Assembly: GCF_026212465.1 (NCBI RefSeq)
Contig: NC_080058.1
Location: 12,792,404 to 12,856,403, forward strand
Reading direction: 5' to 3'
DNA: 64,000 bases
From: Amaranthus tricolor
Taxonomy: Eukaryota > Streptophyta > Magnoliopsida > Caryophyllales > Amaranthaceae
Made by a program: the position numbers and the translations under genes
Notes under the pieces: model-generated
The model's input: only the letters and a program-made list of their open reading frames with translations
The model's database searches: none
What the model was told of the DNA's origin: nothing
Shown here: in pieces, positions 50,956-62,644 of the stretch
How positions within the stretch are numbered: position 1 is the first letter of the stretch
Layout: the number at the start of each line of letters is the position of its first letter

Positions 50956-51216
50956 AATTATTAAATATTGAGATATGGTAAAGAGAATGACGTTCAAGTT
51001 TGTCTTAGGTTATACATGATTTATGTTTCTGTCCATTTTAATTGATTTTTGCCCCTTAAAAGCTTATGTTTTACATTTTCTATTTTACATTATTTATGCT
51101 TATGTGGATTACAAGTTATTTAATTACACAATTTGCTTAATTGTGAATTAAAGGTGCAGAATATTTGCATAAACAATTACATTATTTAGAATTAAGATTT
51201 GAAAAGAAAAAAAACG

Positions 51217-51374
51217 TTGATCAGACCAGACTGTTGTAGAACGATTTGGTCCGATCTGCTCTGGTATATTAAATGGTCTAGTCTGGTTTGATCTGAAAAA
51301 TTCTCAAACAAGAATTTCTGGTCTGGTTTGATTTTAGTGTCAAACTAGACCAAACCGGACTACATGCACCCTAG
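51217..51374. mobile_element. decayed end of a hAT element related to 47877-49190
   Basis: Repeats of accaga, tctggt and ggtttga and a terminal ctacatgcaccctag resemble the end of the 1314-bp element in inverted orientation. The other end was not found. Confidence 0.5.
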
Positions 51375-52113
51375 TTATACTAATGAAATCTTTAAAATAT
51401 AAAAACGTTTAATTTTGAATAAATAAATCAAGATCCATTTAAGACATGTTTACGACGCAAGACCCATCAGTCCTGCAAACCGAAGTTCAGATCTAAAATT
51501 TTCAGACCCTAAGGGTCCAGGTACAAGTACGAATCCACTAAAAATTATTGGGTTTGAAATCGGGTCTAATTGAACTCAATAAAAACCCGACCAGTGACCA
51601 TCTCTACCCTAACAACTAATGAGAGATAAAAACTACTCTTATCAAATAACTAAATTTAGGGTTTGTCACTAACAAAAATTATCAAGTTAGGATTGTTATA
51701 GGGTAAGCATATGAAATTTCGTTTGTGACGAGTCTATGAATTCTAGGTTTTGGCAAACTAAGAACAAGTAATAATATTGACTAAAAGTCATGTCCTTTTA
51801 GGTATTGAATTTTTGACATGCCTTTGAATCCAACATCAACCACAAACTCGCAATAAAACCATAATTAAAGAGTATTGTAAGAACATATGATATAACCATG
51901 GCCGTATAGCTTTCACACCTCTTGTCCTCTAAACCATTAGCTATGGTCATGTAATCAATAACACATCAACAAACCAAGCAAGATTAACTACGAATTTTTA
52001 TCAAGAGATGTTTGAGGCAACTTTTAAGGCTATCATATAATAGTTCTAATTTTAATCACTTTAACTTTGGGTTTAAATTCAATAATAATTAAATAAGTTA
52101 GTGATATATAAAC

Positions 52114-52114
<1 letters not shown>

Positions 52115-52174
<60 letters not shown>
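52115..52174. repeat. (ATT)n microsatellite
   Basis: About 20 units, uninterrupted. Confidence 0.95.
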
Positions 52175-52175
<1 letters not shown>

Positions 52176-53214
52176 ATTTGAAAATCAAAACTTATTGTAT
52201 TAGATGAAAACTAAATAAAATAGGTTAAATAAAATGTAGATATCTCCTAATAGGTTGTATACTTTATCGGGTATTTACGAAAAATCGCGGAATCAGTCAA
52301 AGTGTAAATTCAATATGTCCGACCAAGTAAAGAAAAATTTGATAGGTTTTGGTAGAGATACTTGATTGACTTTAGGAAGCCCAATTAGGTTTTTAGTCTT
52401 CAAAAGTTTTGCCTCTTAGGACTCCATTCACTCGACCGGACATGCCTGATTAAATTTTTATTTTTTGAGTCCTTTCACACTCCTTTGCTTTCTAGCATTG
52501 TCCAACTCCGACTTTCGTGTTTTCATTACTTTTCCATAGAAAGTGCCCTTTAACCTGCAAAACAAAAAATCCGATATGATAACCCGATTTATTAATTATG
52601 GATCATTTTTGGGAAACATAATGAATACTAGGTCGAGTCATGGCCCAAAATTTGGAACTTACAGGTACCTGTAAATAAATTAATAGGAGAATGAGATTGT
52701 GTAGTGTATAGAAGGTGCATCTCTCTGATTTTTTTTCACCATTCTTATTATTTTGTTCATGATATTTTGCTGTTTAAGATTGTGTAGTAAATACCTTATC
52801 AATTTTCTTTCATTAATCCACTGCTTTGTCTTATATTCATTGAAGATAAGATTCAATAACAAAGTCTACTTATACTGATTCTTATATATTTTCAGACAAT
52901 GTTAAGCAGACCTTCTGGTTCAACATCTCATTATTTGATCCGACTGTATTTGAGGTTGTTTTGAGCGTATCATCAATATTAATTACTGATCCGAGTCAAT
53001 TTGGAACTAGTTGTCTTGACCCGAATTATCTTGGTGAATGGTACTTGGTCCGCCAAATTAGATGCCCCTGGTTGTGAGGTAACCGATAATGAACACCCCT
53101 AGTAGGAACTCACATGCCTACGTATCCCTATCTTTTCCCGAGTACTTCAAATCATCAAGCTCAAGATGATTCTTGAAGCGGCTAAACCTTGCACTCACAT
53201 CCATATGTGACAAT

Positions 53215-53589
53215 TAGAGGTGTTCAACAGGGCGGGTCGACCTAAAGGGTCAAGGATCGGATCACATTTTAATGGGTCATTAGCGAGTTGGGTCGATAAT
53301 GGGTCGGGTCATTAAGGACTTTTGTGTAAAGGGTCGGGCCGGGCCGGATAATCATAGGATTTGTTTGTAAAAACTATTTTACCACTTTTTTTTAAATGAT
53401 ATTATTATATACATAGTTAAATTGACCCAACGGTCATAAATTATAATAAAAAAAAATTTATAAACTTCTAAAAAATGGGTCAAAGTGGGTAGTATTTAAA
53501 CAGACTTTAACCTGCATCGGCCCGTTTAACATTTGACATGACCCGACCTATTTAAATTTTGACCCGCCACGGCCCATCGAACACCTCTA
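53215..53589. mobile_element. hAT MITE, 375 bp
   Basis: Ends TAGAGGTGTTCAACAGGGCG and CATCGAACACCTCTA with a perfect duplication gtgacaat (53207-53214 and 53590-53597). Subterminal gggtcg/cgaccc-type repeats flank an AT-rich middle. Terminal bases resemble the right end of the hAT transposon at 18978. Confidence 0.93.
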
Positions 53590-54404
53590 GTGACAATGTC
53601 CTTTTGACCAGACACCATCTATTTCATTTTATTGCTTCCCAATAGATTGAGTTCCCTTAATGATGTGTAAAGAACTTAAACCAAGTCCTTTGGATAATGG
53701 ATCCGTAGAACTGTTGTCGAGATCGTTGGTAAAGCAATATAACATTATCAAGAGTACTGACCTCATTTTTTATAATCCTTGCACAAGATGAATATAGACG
53801 AATAAAGAAAAGAAAACATCACATAAAAACCAAAAGAACACACAATAAAAGTATTGTAAACAATTAAAATAATGATGTCCATTCAAAATAAGAAAAGGTG
53901 AAAATCATAATCAATTCATTAACAATTTTCTATTTTTAAATAGAAACAAATGTAATTCAAAAAAAAAAAATCATATAAATAGAACACAAATGATTATAAC
54001 AAACTACAATTACAGAAGAATAGGATCATCACATAATAATCCAGAAATAGTAAACATAATTATCTAAGTTCAACAAAAAAGAAAAAAAATCTCAAAATTC
54101 CTTTATTCTCCAGTTACAATCGACAATTCAACTTCAACTACAAAGACATCAATCTGGCTAATATCGAAAGAGATTAGACGATGTCGTTGCAGAAGCTCCA
54201 AAGCATGTTTGGAAAGTAGGATATATTCATGATTTCAAATCTTTAATATTTCACTTCTGGTTCTTCCATAAAGGGGGAAAGTAGATATGAATTAGAGAGG
54301 ATACATGAAAACCGAGAAAATCAGAGAGAAATTATGGAGGCGGGAACGAGAGAATGAAGAAGCTTATCACAAAATAGTGATTCAATGCATCCTAAATAGT
54401 GGGA

Positions 54405-54530
54405 GTTAATTCGCTGGCTAATTCGTTTTTCAAATTCGCAATCCGCTAATGATCAAAAAATAGCCTAAAATCGATCATAATTTGTTTTTTTCGATTCGTA
54501 ATTCGTGAGGAAATTAGCGAATCGTGTTAC
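54405..54530. repeat. repeat related to the MITE at 28141-28269
   Basis: Shared phrases include gttaattcgct, aaaatagcc, tttgttttt and gattcgtaattcg, in the same order. Inverted arms around attcgct and agcgaatcgtgttac are visible. TSDs are not clear. Confidence 0.6.
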
Positions 54531-55831
54531 ATTATGTGAAGTGTAAAGGGAGGAGGCAATTGAATGAAGAAGGAAAAGTTTCAGACTCAAACTTCCTCAT
54601 TTCCGTTTCGGTGAAAGGAAAAAAAGAAATATATTGTCTTTCAACTTTTTAATTGCTGCACTTTTCTCTCTTACGTGAAAGCTTTTTAATAGCAACTAAA
54701 AAGCCGAATTATAGTATTAATAAAATATTAGTAAAATGTTATGCCTTGAGGATTCAATTAAATTTTGTTAGTAATTCTCTAAGCAATGAAGATCATTGGC
54801 TCCCTGTGCATTACATTATACTCAACAGACAAGGAAAAGAAAGCAAAAAGAAAGGTATTTCTGTGGTAACAAAAAGATAAACCAAAAGATTCACTGGTTT
54901 TGAAGTGCCTCTATGGCTTTCTTCCATTGCCATGCTCTCTGCTTGGGATCTTCAAAAGACATGACTTTTTTCGGTTGAAATTTTATGCACAGAACAAAAG
55001 GAAAATCAATATATCAAAAAAAGGCTAGAAGAATATCATATATTATCAAATCAAAAATGTCAAATACAGGGTACAATCTTATGCAATAGATACTTCTCCA
55101 TAGAACAAACAGATTGTAAAACCAGTAGGCTTAGCATCCCTTTTTTTATAGTTTTTTTTTGGAAAATTGGTGAATATTATAAAAATAAAAATAAAGGGAC
55201 ATCATATGAAATCGCGAGTATAAAAAACCCGGTGGGAAAAAGCCATTGATAATCATAGGATGTGAGGGCTCCCTTTAGCAAAACCGATACACAAGAAAAA
55301 TGGAATAAGCCAAAAAAAACACCTAGACCACACCATAGGGCTAGGCCCAAGTAAACACCAAGACATAAAAAGTCAAAACACCCTGGGTAAAGCTACAAGT
55401 AGACCCACCAAATAACGCCGAGGAATTTCAAGCAAAACGACCCAATTTATCCATCAACAGACATATGATGATGCATGTATCCTTGATTTTGATATAAGCA
55501 CGCACCGTGCATATCTTAAATTGAGGAGGACTCAGTACTTGTAGATTGAAGTCAGTAGCATTATCAGACCAAATAATATTCCCCTTAACTACTAGCTTTG
55601 ATGGGTCCACATAAATCAATTTTGGTTTGTTTGTAAGAATAAGCTGCACCTTCTTACTCGACAACTTCTGCATTTTCTTTACCATAGAGATCATGAGGAC
55701 AGATTCACCAGGTTCCAATAATTGTTGCCTATCAATAGAAGCAAAATATAAATTTAGATTAGTTTAAGCAGACAACAATAAAATTGCTTACAAATTTTAA
55801 AGCAATACAATACAATATTGCAGACATTTAG

Positions 55832-56530
55832 TGTTGAACATTTAGAGTATATAAACATAGGTTTGTATATACTACATACTTAGTATAGTGGTGAGACTTA
55901 AATAAATATATTATAAGTCCAAATTAAATGCCTCAAAGAATTTGATGAAACATTACTTTATTTCATAAGCTTTGCTTGGTGAAACATTACTTTGTTTCAT
56001 AAGCTTTGCGTGGTGAAAAAGCTTTGTTTGGTGAAACACTTTTGTTTCAAAAGAAGGTATTGTTTCATGCATAGCTCTATAAATAGAGGTTGCATGCCAA
56101 GGGACATTCCATCCCATCTCCATATCATTTCTTATTTCTCCCTTAAGAATACTCCCATTCTTGTTCTTCCTTTCATGAGATAATATTGAGAGAGTAATTA
56201 ACTTTCAATATCATCAAAGTTCTTAATTCACCACAACACTTGTATTTACTATTGCAATTTCCTTGTGCTAGGATTTTGTTGTGTAGATTGTATCTCATTG
56301 TGAATTTCATTTATCATCCCAAGCACCTTTGTGGGAGAAATATCACAATAGGAAAGTGCATGAACGCCTTCTACTCATATCAAGTTTCCGAGCGACTTCT
56401 TTGATTGTCGCAACCATATCTTCATGATCTCCTTGGTGATTCAACAAGAGTTCAAAGCCATATACAAAGGATTACAAATAGTGTAGATTTATCTTGTAAC
56501 ACATATTTGTAATACATCATTATTATAATA
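55832..56530 (+). repeat. 5' LTR of copia element
   Basis: 699 bp with a TATAAATA box at 56078-56085. It contains short internal direct repeats of the type ggtgaaacattactttgttt. Confidence 0.95.
56078..56085 (+). promoter_or_regulatory. TATA box in copia 5' LTR
   Basis: TATAAATA in the context ctctataaataga, the usual plant LTR promoter form. Confidence 0.6.
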
Positions 56531-56554
56531 ATCTATTGTGATAAAATCTTCATC

Positions 56555-59500
56555 ATGGCAAGTGTTAAGGAACTCACTTCAAATTTCACCAAGTTAGAAA
56601 AGTTTGTTGGTGTCGACTTTCGACGTTGGCAAAAGAAAATGCAAATTCTTTTGACAACCGTCAACGTGGCTTACGTTATTAGCACTCCTAGACCGGAGGA
56701 GTCCGAAAATGAAACATTGGAGCAAGCAAGGAAAAGAAGTAAGTGGGATAATGACGACTTCATTTGTCGAGGACACATCTTGAATGGCATGAATGATTCT
56801 CTCTTTGATGTTTATCAATATCATGACTCGGCCAAACATTTATGGGAAGCACTTGAAGAAAAATACATGGCCGAAGATGCAAGTTCAAAGAAATTCCTTG
56901 TAAGTTACTTTAATGCATATAAAATGGTTGATGATCGCCCAATTGTTGATCAATTTCATGACTTACAAAGGTTACACTCTAACATGCAAATTCATGACAT
57001 TAAAATGGATGAGATTTTTGTTGTAAGTAGCATAATAGACAAGTTGCCTCCGTCATGGAGGGATGTTAGACATGCACTAAAACATAAGAAGGAAGACATG
57101 AGTCTTGCCGATCTTGGACAACATCTTGTTGTTGAGTCTGGCATTCGTGCCCAAGAGGGGCAAAAGGATCCAAATCCAAATATTGGGTCGGTTAACATGG
57201 TAGAGGGAAAATCCTCTCGTGGTGAAAAGCGTAAGAAGACTTAAAAGGGGAGTTCTAGCAAATCCAAAACCGTTGAAAACGGGTGTTGGGAATGTGGAAA
57301 GCCCGGACATCTAAAGAAAAATTGTTTTGTTTTTAAGAACAAACAAAAGAAGACAAAGGGTCATGCTTCAACATGCGGGGACCCATCTATTAAAGGTGAT
57401 CATTCCATATTAAATAAACAATCTAGTTTTGATGTTTGTTTAATGAATACTAACATTAGTATTGTGCAGGATGATCCTAAGTCTTGGTTTATCGATTCAG
57501 GGGCTACGAGACATGTATGTGGCAACAAACATTTGTTCGAATCCTTGCACAAGGTGGTTGATGGAGAGTCTCTCTACATGGGGAACAATTCTTCTATCAA
57601 GGTCCATGGAAAAGGGCAAGCAGAACTTATGTTTACTTCGGGAAATCTCTTGGTGTTAAGGGATGTATACTACGCTCCCGAAATTAGTAGGAATCTTGTC
57701 TCGGGTTCCGTATTGATTCGAATGGGCTACAGATTAGTATTTGAAGCCGATAGATGTATAATTTCTAAAGGAAACTTGTTAATAGGACGTGCTTATTTAC
57801 AATGTAATTTATTTAAGCTTTCTCTTGTATATAAAAACTATGTGTATAATATTGATGATCCTAGTAATATATTTGATGATTTGCATTATCTTTGGCATTT
57901 AAGATTGGGACATGTGAATTTTGATAAAGTTTCTTTTATGTATAAGCATGATTTAATTCCTTTTTGTCCACAACAATCTCATAATTGTAAAACATGCATG
58001 TTGAATAAAATCACTAGAACAACTTTCAAAAGTGTTTTAAGAAAATCTAATATTTTAGATTTGGTACATAATGATTTATGTGATTTTCATAGTACACCAT
58101 CATTAGACAATAAGAAGTATGTGATTTCTTTTATTGATGATTATTCCAAGTTTTGTTATGTGTTCTTGTTACATGCAAAAGATGAAGCTCTTAATTCTTT
58201 TAATATATATAAAAATGAAGTTGAATTACAAATTGGATGTAATCTTAAAAGATTGAGGACCGATAAGGGAGGAGAATATTATGATCCTACGTATTTCCAA
58301 TCTATGGGTATAATTCATGAAACCACTACTGGTTACGCACCACAATCCAATGGTGTGGCAGAAAGGAAGAATCGAACTATTCAAGAGATGGTGAATACCA
58401 TGTTATCCTACTCCGATTTGAGTGAAGGATTTTGGGGTGAAGCAATGTTGACGGCTTGTCACATTCTTAACCGGGTTCCTACAAGAACAAATAAGGAAAC
58501 ACGTTATGAACTTTGGTATAAAAGAAAACAAAACTTAAGTTATCTTAAAGTTTGGGGATGTAGGGCCATAGTCAGATTGCCCGGAAACAAAAGAAAGAAA
58601 CTCGGTGAACGAGGTTTGGAATGCATCTTTATAGGTTATGCTCAACATAGCAAAACTTATAGGTTCTATGTAATAGAACAAAATGACTACATATCGATAC
58701 ACTCGATTATTGAGTCTAGGGATGCCATTTTTGATGAGAATAGATTCTCATCATTGAGTAGACAAAAGAATCTACAACTTAGTACCGAAGAAAGTATTGA
58801 TAATGATCAACCAGAACCCCCTCTAGATGTTGATACAAATCAACAACTAGATGATGAAGAAGAGAATATTGAAATTATTCCTATAAGGAGTAAGAGACAA
58901 CGGAAAGCCAAAAGCTTTGGACCAGATTTCCATGTATATTTGGTTGAAGGAACTAGAGATAAAATATCATCTAGTGTTCCATATTTATTTAATGTGAAAG
59001 GAGACCCATTGACTTTTAGTGATGCTATGGAATCACAAGATAGTGCCTTTTGAAAAGAGGCAATAGATGATGAGATGCAATCCATCATGGGGAATAATAC
59101 TTGGGTATTAGTAGATCTCCCACCTACTTGTAAACCAATTGGTTGCAAGTGGATCTTCCGCAAGAAGATGAAAATTGATGGAGCTATTGATAAGTTCAAG
59201 GCCCGTTTAGTGGCACAGGGCTTTAGACAAAAGCTTGGTATTGATCATTTTGATACATATGCACCAGTTGTAAGAATAACCATCATTAGGTTGTTGGTAG
59301 CATTGGCTACAATTTATCATCTAGAGATCCATCAAATGGATGTGAAAACCGCATTCTTATACGGTGAGCTAGATGAGGAAGTTTACATGAAACAACCCGA
59401 AGGGTTTGTTTTGAAAGGACAAGAAAATAAGGTGTGTAAACTTGTTAAGTCACTATATGGACTTAAACAAGCACCAAAACAATGGCATCAAAAGTTCGAT

Positions 59501-60541
59501 GAAACTATATTGTCCTTTGGATTCAAGTTGAATCAAGCGGATAAATGTGTTTATAGCAAATTTGATAACCATGGCAATGGAGTTATCATTTGTTTATACG
59601 TGGATGACATGCTCATCTTTGGTACTAGTTTAGTACATATCCAAGAGACAAAAGATTTTTTTTCTAAATCCTTCCAAATGAAGGATATGGGGGAGGCCGA
59701 TGTGATCTTAGGCATAAAGATCAAAAGAGATGGTCGTCGTATTAAGCTTAGTCAATCTCATTACATTGATAAAGTGCTTAATAGGTTTAAATTGCAAGAT
59801 TCGACACCAATCTCAAGTCCCATGGAGCAAGGTATGAAATTTACCAAGCATACCGGAAAACCAATTTCTCAATTAGAGTATGCAAAGATTATTGGATCTT
59901 TGATGTATACTATGACATGTACAAGGCCGGGCATAGCATTTGCTGTTGGTAAATTGAGTAGATTTACTAGTAACTCGGGTCCCCAACATTGGTTGGCGAT
60001 AAGGAGAGTATTACGATACTTGAAAAGAACCATAAATTATGGTATAACTTATAGTGGTGAACCTCCTATTTTGGAAGGTTATTCCGATGCTAGTTAGATC
60101 ACTAATGAAGAGCATAATTCTTCAATTAGTGGTTGGGTGTTTATTTATGGGGGAGGTTCCATTTCATGGGCTTCCAAGAAACAAATGGTAATAGCCGATT
60201 CCACTATGTCTGCGTAATTCATTGCACTTGCCTCGACGGCAAATGAAGCGGAGTGGTTAAGGAATCTCATGTTTGAGATACCTTTGTTGCCAAAGACAGT
60301 TTCACCGGTGGAAATTCATTCGGATTGCACAACGGCTTTGGGAAGAGCTTTAAGTCAAGTGTATAATGGTAAGTCGAGACACATTGCTCTTAGACACAGT
60401 CTAGTGCAAGATCTTATCATTCATGGGGTCATAACTCTTGACTATGTGAACACCAAGTTCAATTTGGCTGATTTTTTCACTAAAGCCATGAGTAAGGTTT
60501 CAATTGAACAAGCGTCAATTGAGATCGGTTTATGTCAATAA
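56555..60541 (+). pseudogene. copia gag-pol polyprotein, one frame with four nonsense codons
   Basis: A single reading frame starts at ATG 56555 and ends at 60541. Gag spans 56555 to about 57240, followed by a CCHC knuckle CWECGKPGHLKKNC near 57287. Protease has FIDSGATRHVCG near 57491, integrase runs about 57890-58480 (CKTCMLNK; LRTDKGGEY; YAPQSNGVAERKN), RT about 59090-59800 (MDVKTAFLYG; YVDDML near 59599), and RNase H to the end (IHSDCTTAL). Only in-frame stops break it: TAA at 57242, TGA at 59051, TAG at 60095 and TAA at 60215. I saw no frameshift. The stop at 59051 and the one at 60095 sit where Trp is expected (TGG to TGA or TAG). The element is recently decayed, and gag upstream of the first stop is whole. 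Confidence 0.94.
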
Positions 60542-61082
60542 AGTTTAAAGGAAAGTCCCAATTCACACACAAGTAGCATTGTGTCATGAATTCAATGTGG
60601 TAAAGTCCTTTAAAGTCTTTGAAAGCAACAAGGATGAATAACCCATAGTTGCTTTAGACCGTGATGAAAAGGTAGTCGCTTAAGTTCTCAAGATCAAGGG
60701 TTGAAGAGCTCTTGGTGGTATCCTATCACGGGGATATGTTTTACATAGTGAGAACCTACCTATGTAAGTTTGAAGTTTTGGCCGCTTCAAGTAGTCAAGA
60801 TTGGCATATCCGACTATGATAAACTTATGAATAGATATGGACACGGCCCTATATAACGTGTCAAGGTAAATGACAATGTGTTATTGGTTTTGTGTGTATT
60901 TAACCTTCAAGTGGTTGGATAGGCTAGTTGATTCAATCCGTAGGGACATGATTCTAGTTCGATCGCTTGTGAAGTGTTTTATACTAGACGTTAATTCAAT
61001 CCGTAGGGACATTAGCGTTGATGCATGAAACGAAATTATATACTTAATGTGTAAAGGAAGGAGGTGGTTTGTTATACTCTAA

Positions 61083-61093
61083 ATGGGGGAGGA
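61083..61093 (+). other. polypurine tract of copia element
   Basis: A purine run, AATGGGGGAGG-like, just before the 3' LTR. Confidence 0.7.
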
Positions 61094-61094
61094 T

Positions 61095-61793
61095 TGTTGA
61101 ACATTTAGAGTATATAAACATAGATTTGTATATACTACATACTTAGTATAGTGGTGAGACTTAAATAAATATATTATAAGTCCAAATTAAATGCCTCAAA
61201 GAATTTGATAAAACATTACTTTGTTTCATAAGCTTTGCTTGGTGAAACATTACTTTGTTTCATAAGCTTTGCTTGGTGAAAAAGCTTTGTTTGGTGAAAC
61301 ACTTTTGTTTCAAAAGAAGGTATTGTTTCATGCATAGCTCTATAAATAGAGGTTGCATGCCAAGGGACATTCCATCCCATCTCCATATCATTTCTTATTT
61401 CTCCCTTAAGAATACTCCCATTCTTGTTCTTCCTTTCATGAGATAATATTGAGAGAGTAATTAACTTTCAATATCATCAAAGTTCTTAATTCACCACAAC
61501 ACTTGTATTTACTATTGCAATTTCCTTGTGCTAGGATTTTGTTGTGTAGATTGTATCTCATTGTGAATTTCATTTATCATCCCAAGCACCTTTGTGGGAG
61601 AAATATCACAATAGGAAAGTGCATGAACGCCTTCTACTCATATCAAGTTTCCGAGCGACTTCTTTGATTGTCGCAACCATATCTTCATGATCTCCTTGGT
61701 GATTCAACAAGAGTTCAAAGCCATATACAAAGGATTACAAATAGTGTAGATTTATCTTGTAACACATATTTGTAATACATCATTATTGTAATA
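61095..61793 (+). repeat. 3' LTR of copia element
   Basis: 699 bp, partner of 55832-56530, with TATAAATA at 61341-61348. It follows the polypurine tract at about 61083-61093. Confidence 0.95.
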
Positions 61794-62101
61794 TTTAGAA
61801 ACATTTAAAAAGAGAATACTCCAAATTATTTTTGTGCACAAAAGAGCTCTCACCAATTTGAATCGAATGACTCTATTGAAGCTAGTCTTTTTATGTGCCC
61901 AGCTCCTTCAGTATCATTTTATTTTGATGCAACATCTCCAACATGTGTAGGATTCCACGAACCCTGAGAATTATCACCTCCGCCAGAATGGCCCTGGTGT
62001 GCAAAGACAAATTGAGTAAGGAACTCTCATCACCAGAATGTTCCTTGACAATCTTTGGAGGGGGGTTGTCTCTCAAATTGACCCAATCAAAGCCAAAGGG
62101 A

Positions 62102-62636
62102 GACGGTTATGTTAATATGGTTACAACTAGTGTATAAAATCGTCACGTCTTTTAAGTCAATGCCGAGTATTCTCTACTCAGTAACGTTGTTGCACTTCAA
62201 TGAAGCGACATATACGCAAAGATTTCTAGATCATCGCCCTAAGCTACGCCAGATTGCCTAGATGATGTTTTAAATGAGCAAGGGATATAAGCTTTACTCC
62301 TCCCAAACACATCAGTGTAGTTTTAAGTATGCAAAGGTTGCTAGCTTAGTTTTGAGCTGCCTAAGTGCACCTAAGGCAAGTGCCTTGGCCGGAATTGATG
62401 GGGCGTCTTGTTAAGGCTAGGCGAGACGATTCCTTAAGCAAAGCGCTTTTAGCACCTAGAGGAAAGCGTTTTAGAGTGCTTTTTGGTATTAACTTTAGAA
62501 GAATATTTTTTGATGTGAATTTCAATCGTGTATGATTTCTCATCGTCATTCCTCTTATCTTATTGTTCTTATTCTTCTTAATTTTCCTTATTTTTTGAAT
62601 TTTTGTTAGGATTATAAAATTAATTTTCATTGGATT
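62102..62636. other. unassigned DNA beyond the PDK1 fragment
   Basis: No gene seen. The part 62340-62480 has repeats of the type cctaaggcaagtgcc and ggcgagacg, resembling a decayed repeat with alternating cacctaag and gcgcttt motifs. I could not set ends. Confidence 0.4.
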
Positions 62637-62644
62637 TTGAGGAG

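Larger units (their letters stand above)
49374..54891. other. gene-poor AT-rich region
   Basis: No coding region can be supported on either strand. What I can see are microsatellites at 50492-50526 and 52115-52174, MITE-like elements at 50763-50955, 51217-51374, 53215-53589 and 54405-54530, and a lone hAT-type end near 53084-53099 (gaacacccctag). The rest is unidentified. Confidence 0.5.
55832..61793 (+). mobile_element. Ty1/copia LTR retrotransposon, 6.0 kb, young
   Basis: LTRs 55832-56530 and 61095-61793 are both 699 bp, and I count only about five differences. The target duplication tttag is at 55827-55831 and 61794-61798. The LTRs start TGTTG but end in TAATA rather than CA. The interior has one gag-pol frame in the order gag, protease, integrase, RT, RNase H, which defines copia. 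It is inserted in an intron of the PDK1 fragment, in the opposite orientation. Confidence 0.95.
54892..62101 (-). pseudogene. 3' fragment of a PDK1 (phosphoinositide-dependent kinase 1) gene, broken
   Basis: Three exons of the C-terminal part of plant PDK1 are recognisable, minus strand. Exon A, 62101-61854: GFDWVNLRDNPPPK, then HIKRLASIESFDSNW. Exon B, 55728-55506: PH-domain part with [16 protein letters not shown] and [18 protein letters not shown]. Exon C, 54974 to about 54892: [16 protein letters not shown]. Exons A and B join in phase across an intron that now holds a copia element. Exon A has a frameshift near 62008 and an in-frame TAA near 61919; exon C is preceded by AA rather than AG, and the usual end after ALQ is out of frame. 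The kinase domain is not in the window, and no further upstream exon is seen to 64000. It is best read as a decayed partial copy. PDK1 phosphorylates AGC kinases at membranes; this copy would not. Confidence 0.8.

Noticed and set aside
55992..56183. 63-codon frame repeated at 61255-61446
   Set aside because: It lies within the copia LTR and is duplicated with it; no support as a protein.
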